NCBI GenBank assembly: GCA_034440575.1
Contig: JAOTOL010001614.1
Span: 2,124,001-2,188,000, forward strand
Origin: Imbricaverruca yamaguchii
Taxonomy: Eukaryota > Arthropoda > Thecostraca > Neoverrucidae
Direction: 5' to 3'
Length of the DNA: 64,000 nt
Shown: positions 56,921 to 64,000 of the stretch, in pieces
How the letters are laid out: each line of letters begins with the position of its first letter
Position numbering within the stretch: the first letter of the stretch is position 1
Notes under the pieces: generated by a model
Told to the model about the DNA's origin: nothing
Database searches by the model: none
Seen by the model: the letters and a program-made list of their open reading frames with translations, nothing else
Program-made: the position numbers and the translations under genes

Positions 56921-58467
56921 CAGGGTGGGAATTAAGGGACTTCTTTAGAGATTTCATCTCTTAAAACATTTTTTGCACTCAGGGTTCATACTGGATAGAA
57001 TGTGCTCCACATGTAATTCAACACAATCATGCAGAAGAAACAAAAATACCACTAAAAAACGAGTACAAGATTGCAGAAAACAGAAAACAAAACCAAACAT
57101 GTTAATTCTACTTACTTTGGTTTTAATGGTTTTGGTTGGTTGTTGGTTTTATGACACAATCACAATCAAGTCATGTAGTGTCACTAATATCTCATGCTGA
57201 TTGGTCACAGGCGAAGAGTAGCGACAACTGAGACTTAGACCCACAAACTTTTGATTGTGAGGCAAGCAACTTACCCCTAGGGGCTACTCATCCCTTCTAC
57301 TTACAATTACCAAATAAACTAGCCACTTTTCGTACCATCAAGCACACAGAAAACATCTGAACACACACCGCACTTAACTACAGCCAACAGAAATGGCGAC
57401 AACAATGCACCAAACCTGGTGCCTGCACACTGAACAGTGGCCTCTGGTTGCTACGAATTTGGCTGATGCATCTCCAGAAGCCTACTTTTGAGTCACCCTA
57501 TAGTGTGAACAAATTGACAGTTTTAAGAGACATCTTCCGGAGTCCCGGAGGGCGCCGACCACAATTTGCATTGTTAGCATATTCTGTTCTGAAAACTGTC
57601 TTTCAACCAATTGGTGTGAGGTATTTTTATATGATGTCATAACCATTAGCAACTTTGAACACATGTTTACCAGTGTCATACTGAAAACCAAGACCTTGAC
57701 TGATCCTATGCTTTGCCAGTGTAAAATAATTGACCATGGGGCCTGGAAATTCACAGTTTATGGAATTGTGCTATTTCATCCTTGTCTTGGGTTTTTACCA
57801 TTTTGCCACATGTGTGGGCAGTCATTATACACAGAACTGCTATATAATGTAAAATGCATGTGACTGAAGTGAAAGGCATTCCGCTTTTTTAATCCTTAAG
57901 TGGCGATCCTTTATTTTCTTCCAATCTTTCACTATTCCCAAGCAACTTCTTTCTTCATCCACACAGCTAATGGTGAAGTAATTTTAGGACACTGTGCTTT
58001 GCACACAGCTATTCACTTCAGAATGTTGAGTGTGAGGTAGTGGTGTTAGTCTGTATCACACATGGAATTGGCTACATAGGTAGGTAGGTGTATGCTCAGA
58101 ACTGAGGGTGAAGTGTCAATTATTTGTGTTTGTTTTTCATTTGGCTAGCTGTACTGAAACCAACAATGAAAGGAAAGCACACTGCTCCTGTGAGTTATGA
58201 GAGACAAAGCTGAGCTGATCATCATGACTCCCTGTCTTTCAGTACCATCCAATGTTCACTTCTTTGATTCTATGCTTTGATGTGGCCAAAAATGACAATG
58301 AGTATTACTTATGCATATTATGTAGGTACTGACTAGGTACATATGATTTTCCTGTCAGTTACTGGATAAGATTACATGCATAAAAATAATATGTCCATGA
58401 AAATGTACTCTGGAAGAAATCTGTTTGCACTGAGACTCCAAACTCAGAAAGTAAGTTTCCCACTCTG
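56921..58467 (-). mobile_element. hAT-like MITE, copy M3, interrupted by a SINE
   Basis: Starts 'CAGGGTGGGAATTAAGG' and ends '...TTTCCCACTCTG'. It matches M1 in reverse complement with heavy loss of CpG. The SINE at 57116-57294 lies inside. Confidence 0.85.
57116..57294 (-). mobile_element. tRNA-derived SINE, copy E, nested in a MITE
   Basis: The minus-strand SINE has exact 10-bp flanks 'ttctacttac' at 57106-57115 and 57295-57304. Rejoining the flanks restores the MITE. Confidence 0.92.
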
Positions 58468-58659
58468 CCATAGGCATAGGCCTATGACATCAATTGAATC
58501 AACCACAGTTGTCTTAAAAGTATCATTTGCAGAGAAAATGAGTGGTCTCATCATCTTAGTCATGACAGGAGGCATTGTATTAAAAATTGAGAAAAAACGA
58601 CTAAAATCAAGTTATCTTGATCTCCAAGTTTACAAGCTGCATTCACTTGTATTCACTGA

Positions 58660-59559
58660 CAATTAAGGCACTTAAGAGATTTCATCTCTTAAAACATTTT
58701 TGCACTCTGGATTCATACTAGATAGAGTGGGCTCCACATGTATGACACAAACATGCAGAAGGAACAAAAATACCGCTGAAAACTAATACAAGATTGAATA
58801 AAACATTCACCAAACATGTTATTCTACTTATGATTACCAAATAAACTAGCCACTTTTCATACCATCAAGCACACAGACAACACCCAAACACATACCACAT
58901 CACACCACGACCAGTGGAAATGCTGACCACAATGTGCCAAACCTCACACTTGTGTATGGAATAGTGGCCTCCAGTTACTACAAATTTGGCTGATGCGTCT
59001 CCAGAAACTTGCTTTCGAGCCTCCCTATAGTGGGAAAACTAACCATTTTAAGAGACAACTTCCAGAGTCTCAGAGGCTGCCAATCAAAATTTGCTTTGTT
59101 AGCATTTTCTGTTCTGAAAACCATCTTTCAACCAATCAGTGCAAGGTATTTTTAAAATAACATAACCATTAGCAACTTTGAACACATGCTTAACAGTGCC
59201 ATACTGCAAACACAAGACCTTGTTTGCGCATGGCCATCTCTTCTGACTATCATGTGTGAGGTAGTGGTGTCCTGTCCACATCATGCTCTGGGAGTTGGCT
59301 GTGTATGTAGGTAGGTGTGTGCTATGAGCTGAGGGTGAAGTGTGAATTATTTGTGTTTGTTTTTCATTTGGCTAGCCTTGTACTGAGACCAACAGTAAAA
59401 GGAAAGCACATTGCTCCTGTGAGCTATGAAAGACAAAGCTGAGCTGATTATCACAACTCCCTGTCTTGTGGTGCCATCCATTGTTCACTTTGTTTCTATG
59501 CTTTGATGTGACCAAAAATGATGTGTATTACTTATGCATATTATGTAGGCATTGACTAG
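58660..59559 (-). mobile_element. hAT-like MITE, copy M4, both ends truncated
   Basis: Begins inside the first TIR ('attaaggcacttaagag') and stops at 'gcattgactag', where M5 begins. CpGs are largely replaced by TG/CA. Confidence 0.82.
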
Positions 59560-60630
59560 CAGGGTGGGAATTAAGGCACTTTTTAAGAGATTTCATCTCT
59601 TAAAACATTTTTACACTCCGGATTCATACTGGATAGAATGGGCTCCACATGTACTCTGACACAAACATACAGAAGGAACAAAAATACTACTAAAAAACTA
59701 ATACAGGATTGAAGAAAATATCCACCAAACATGTTATTCTACTTATGGTTACCACATAACTATACACTTTTCATAATATCAAGCACACAGACAGCAATCA
59801 AACACACACACCACATGAAACCACAAACAGCGGAAATATTGACGACAACACGCCAAACTTCGCGCATGCGCACTGAATATAATGGCCTCCGGTCGCCACA
59901 AATTCGGCTGGTGCGTCTCCAGAAACCTGCTTTCGAGACACCCTATAGTGGGAAAAACTGACCGTTTTAAGAGTCGCTTCCGGAGTGCAGCGGAGGCCGC
60001 CTATCGGAATTTGCTGCATTAGCATTTTCTGTTACGAAAACTGTCATGTAACCAATCAATGCAAGGTATTTTTTAAATGACGTCATAACCATTAGCAACT
60101 TTGAACACGTGTTTTGAACACTTAACAGTGTCATGCCGCAAACACAAGACCTTGACTGATCCTTTGCGCACCGCCGTCGATTCCGACTGCGTGCAAGGTA
60201 GTGTTGTGGGTCCATATCGTGCAGGGAATTGGCTGTGTATGTAGGTTGGTGTGCGCTCTGAGCTGAGGGTGAACCGTGAATTATTTGTGTTTTTCATTTT
60301 GCCTAGCATTATGCTGAGACCAACAGAGAAAGGAAGGCACATTGCTCCTGTGAGTTATGAGAGACAAAGCTGAGCTGATCACAACTCCCTGTCTTGTGGT
60401 GCCATCCATTGCTCACTTCTTTGTTTCTATGCTTTGATGTAACCAAAAATGAGGTGTATTATGCCACTGACTTACGTAGACACTGACTAGGTACATATGC
60501 TTTTCTCGTCAGTTACCAGCAAATAGATTCCATGCATGAAAAATAATATGTGCATGAAAATGTACTCCTGGATAAATATGTTTGCACTCCAAACCCAGAA
60601 AGCAAGTTTCCCAGCAAGTTTCCCACCCTG
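59560..60630 (-). mobile_element. hAT-like MITE, copy M5
   Basis: Starts 'CAGGGTGGGAATTAAGG' and ends 'TTTCCCACCCTG', with a small duplication of 'gcaagtttccca' at its last 25 bp. It keeps more CpGs than M3 and M4. Confidence 0.87.
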
Positions 60631-61640
60631 CTTATATTGCATTAAAACAAGTTATCATGCTCTTAGATATGTAACTCAATGCCCCTTTGATAATTTGCTT
60701 ACAATGTGAAATTATGCATAATGCAACTTTATGTCAAGCATTTGCACACATAGTGAGTTGTTCCATTATATGTCACATTAATAAACATTGCACAGAAATG
60801 ATAAATTCCAAGAATTAATTTTAAAAAATTTAAGTGCACATTTACCCATGGTCCTATATCACCACATTTGACACCAAGAAGGGCCTCTATGGCTCATAGT
60901 TGCACCGATCTTTTACGTCTGGATTTCTGACCTCAGATCCCTATTGTCAGCAAAAATACAATTCGTAGGTGCTCGTCTGAGGAATTGCTCATCCAATGAA
61001 AATCTAGATTCGCCTACATGTCACCTTCCTTTTTCAAGAACAAAAATCCTCGCCGATTTCTGGCACAGGCAAATTGTCGTTTGGAAGGGTGGCAAAGCGT
61101 CAGTTTGTACGCAACTGCAGCCATTACGGGCTGGCGTGACAGTTACCCACGCGAACCTAGTTATCAGCAATGCCGGATAACGGCTTCTCGTCTAGGAATC
61201 ACCCTTCTTATGCCAGCCTTCAACCACCCACCTGATCCAACGATGCTCGGAATTCCCACAGCAATTCCCGCGGAACAGGAGTCTCCAATTCCCTCAGATG
61301 AGAAAGAAAGGCGGCATCCAATAGTGCAAGGTCGTATAATATTGTAAAGGCACTGGGTGATATTTTCAGATTCAGACTGATTGATCGTGACGTCAACAGT
61401 TCGATGTAGCTCAATTGCTATGCGGTACAAAGAGCTGTTGAGAAGTCTGAATAACCATATATCGGAATATACTGCACCAATTCGCATGGTTATGGCACAA
61501 AAAGAAGGATCGATTCATTATCTTTCAGCAATATCTGTACCACATTTGGTCTATGAACCTAAATTATCGTTGTGTATAGTGTCAAAATGTTTTGCACACT
61601 ACCCAACCCGCATTCCAGACTTCTGATGACGTTTACGCGC
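60631..61640. other. no gene recognised
   Basis: 'atggctcatagttgcaccgatct' at about 60890 resembles 11790-11812, a short dispersed match of unknown meaning. No protein family recognised. Confidence 0.5.
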
Positions 61641-61644
61641 ACCA

Positions 61645-61706
61645 GTATGTCGTAGTGGTATGAACTTAGACTCGCGGGCTAGAGATGGTGGGTTCGAATG
61701 TCGTAG
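61645..61706 (+). other. tRNA-like / pol III promoter-like segment
   Basis: Box A-like 'tagtggtatga' and box B 'ggttcgaatgt' (about 61691-61701) are about 38 bp apart. No acceptor-stem pairing was found, so it is more likely a SINE head than a working tRNA. It is unlike the SINE family elsewhere in the window. Confidence 0.4.
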
Positions 61707-62229
61707 GGAAGTTTCCTTCTTCAATTGCATTGTTTGTATTTTGAAGGAGGTAGGAATCTCACTGCGTGGTAAAACATGTTGAACACGTTAGCTACAAACT
61801 TAATCCTTGGTATTATTTAATCATCGCCTTACCGAATCATATTTGCTGGCGCATCTGAGTGGAATTTGATACATTCCAACCTGAATCATCCGAAATTGAA
61901 GGTCAATTCCAAATTTCACTAAAGGCCTATTGGCTCCTTTCAGATGAGATGAGTTTCGGAACGTTCTGGCATGAACCCCAATAATGCTTCTAGTCCCAAA
62001 GAAACGACCCGATGAGTTTCCAGAAAGTTATAGGCTGATGAAAATATTGCAACATGCCATGATCATAACCATAGGCAATGATAATGCCAGTGCCAGATCG
62101 AGGGTGCACGTCCCCCTCCCGAACAATAGATGTGCAACACCTTTTTTGGGGCGATTTGCGCACGTTCCCGGAGGTCGGAGTGCGACCCTCCCCCAATAGG
62201 CGGGGACACGCCTCTCCGGTGCTTTTCAA

Positions 62230-62660
62230 TCATTGTGATTTTCAATGGCGACTGCATTGCTTTTTTGGGGGAGTCACAGCATGATTTTCTGGGTCCCCCA
62301 GCTCGAACTTTTCAGCCCGAGCGTGATTCTTACAGGCCATCCAGTCTTTTTTGGTCCCCAGCGTTATTATCGATGACCACCCCACGATTTGAATGGCCCC
62401 ATGGCATTTTTTGGATGGCCCACTTTTTTTGGCCCCAATGGTATTTTCAGGTCCAACTTTTTTTGCAACCCCATGTGGGGTCATTTTTAGGAGCCATGCG
62501 CGATTTTTATGGACCCAATGTATTTTTAACGAGCATCGTTGCAGGTTTTGGGGCCAGCCATTTTCAGGGGTCTCTGCATGACTTCTTGGCCCCCAATGTG
62601 ATTTTCACGGGTCCGGTGCGACCCGTGAGGGCCCCGCGGGATTTTTAAGCGTTCCGGTGC
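62230..62660. repeat. degenerate tandem repeat
   Basis: Recurrent 'gatttt..ggcccca' blocks every 28-35 bp ('ttttttggccccaatgg', 'ttttggggccagcc'). Strongly diverged. Confidence 0.55.
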
Positions 62661-62729
62661 AATTGTTCTGTAACCCGGCGACATTCTTGGTGGCCCAACA
62701 GTCTCTCAGGGATTGTGGGACAAAAGGGC

Positions 62730-64000
62730 ACTGTCCCCTTTGCCCCCCCCCCCCTTCGGTAGGCAATTCTACCCAGACACAGAAATTATCTATATGCGAA
62801 ACCAGAAACACAGCTCCGAACTCACCAACACCAGGAAACTAATCGTAGGCAACTTCTTCCACTCCATTCTCCCGCGTCTTCACAGCCAAAGCGCATGGAC
62901 ACGGATAAGCAGCGGGCAATTCACGTCCTGATCGCACGTGTTGCCGCTCTGGAGGCTGCATCTTGAAGCTTTCGCACTTGGTCTCCCATTAGCAAGTTTC
63001 ACTACTTATCATTGGCTATGAACATCTAGCTATATGTCACATGTGCTGAACCCGATTTCACGATCACCATAGAGCAATGCTGCAAGTATGTCATCAAACG
63101 TTGCCTTTTTGAAGGAGGAAAACATAAAATATTGGACAATGGTTCTATGGCAGAAAATACGTACCTACAATTGTCTTTCCCATGCTTTCCTGTTTTACGG
63201 GCACACATTTAGACGCAATGACCTCCAGAGTGGATAAAGGGTGTGGCATCGAGGGTATGGGAAAAGCCGGCGGGCGCGGCCGCACGGCCCGGACGCCGGG
63301 GCAGGCCCCCGGGGGACGAGGCCAGGCAGCACGACGCCCGACACCCCCCAGGGAGAGCGCACCCGCGGGCCCAACGCAACCACCACGAGGCGGGGAGTAT
63401 GTGCACCCTACGTCGAAGATGGCGTCCCCCAGGCCAGGAAAAGGTGTCTCTCTGGAAAGGTTCCAGTGTACCCGCTCGAATTTTTTTTCAGCCGGAGGCG
63501 CCCCTATGAAATAAAAAGGCACCCCTTCGAAGGAAAGGCCGTGTTTTTTTTTCAGGAAAGATCGAGTGTATCCCGCCCCTTTGCATTTTGCATCCAGAGG
63601 CGCCCCTCCAGGTGCTTTCGCAGTGATGCCGCTCCAAAGAAATGGCGCACCTCCAGACAAGTTCCCCCATGACAATTCCTGGATCTACCCATGATTACAA
63701 CATTGCTCTTTCGCTGTTGTGAACTCCGGTTAGTTATAACTTCCGTTGAAGCATTAAGAGGAAAGCGGCAAGTAAAAAAATGTTTTAAATATTATACGTC
63801 CGAAACAGCAATGTGGCAGCGTAAATAAAAAACCAGTGATGAGGGCACCGTCCGAAGACGTTATGACTGATTCCTTGGGGAGCCCCTAGTCTTATACGAT
63901 ACGAATGCTTGCTATCACGACGGCTGCAAACAATAATAGATTTGACCCTCCTATTCCTATTACACTCAACCATTGTACATTGTACATTGTACATCATACT
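62730..64000. other. low-complexity and GC-rich tail, no gene recognised
   Basis: Contains poly-C at 62738-62752, GC-rich DNA at 63260-63400, imperfect 'ggcgcccct'-containing repeats at 63490-63660 and a (ttgtaca)n run at 63972-63993. Confidence 0.5.

Noticed and set aside
61984..62050. Possible RT remnant 'KKRPDEFPESYR'
   Set aside because: Only about a dozen residues resemble a LINE finger motif; too short to call.
63182..63675. Long overlapping frames in GC-rich DNA at the right end
   Set aside because: Compositional artefact; proline/arginine-rich translations on both strands without motifs.

Overview
The window looks like nuclear DNA of an invertebrate, most likely an arthropod. Genes are split by GT-AG introns, coding exons are GC-rich at third positions, and the intergenic DNA is full of animal-type transposable elements (non-LTR retrotransposons, tRNA-derived SINEs, hAT-like DNA elements) and minisatellites. 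There are no bacterial operons and no CRISPR. The species cannot be named from sequence alone; a crustacean would fit, but that is inference.

Left part (about 3.0-12.7 kb, + strand): a complete nine-exon DUS2 gene (tRNA-dihydrouridine(20) synthase). Every splice phase closes, giving 580 codons plus a stop. Its introns carry many short tandem repeats. An R2-like reverse-transcriptase fragment (0.5-1.1 kb) and a second RT fragment (2.4-2.7 kb) lie upstream.

Middle (about 16.5-22 kb, - strand): a decayed I-type LINE with a gag-like ORF, endonuclease, RT and RNase H. A CpG-poor stretch with SINEs and RT relics follows (22.6-25 kb).

Right of centre (25.05-49.47 kb): a large tail-to-tail inverted duplication of one seven-exon gene. 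Each copy is open throughout and encodes a protein of about 357-360 residues with two double-stranded-RNA-binding domains (dsRBDs), of the insect DIP1 / 'editase B2-like' type and with no deaminase domain. The + copy spans 25213-37473 and the - copy 42109-49320, with a spacer of about 3.5 kb. The + arm has gained a SINE, an insertion of about 0.87 kb, a 54-unit 35-bp minisatellite and a 1.05-kb hAT-like MITE. Identity between the arms is a mosaic: intron blocks about 99% identical and an exon block with no difference sit beside dsRBD segments that differ by up to about 18%, mostly with amino-acid changes.

Right end (50.2-64 kb): a family of hAT-like MITEs in several copies (one split by a SINE), a 3.03-kb DNA transposon with long terminal inverted repeats and a perfect 8-bp target duplication, then AT-rich and low-complexity sequence with no gene I can support.

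Both cellular gene types carry dsRNA-binding domains (animal DUS2 has one at its C terminus), but nothing shows that they act together. The main point for follow-up is the palindromic dsRBD locus: two convergent, near-identical genes for a dsRNA-binding protein, arranged so that read-through RNA would itself be double-stranded, with amino-acid differences concentrated in the dsRBD beta-sheet segments.
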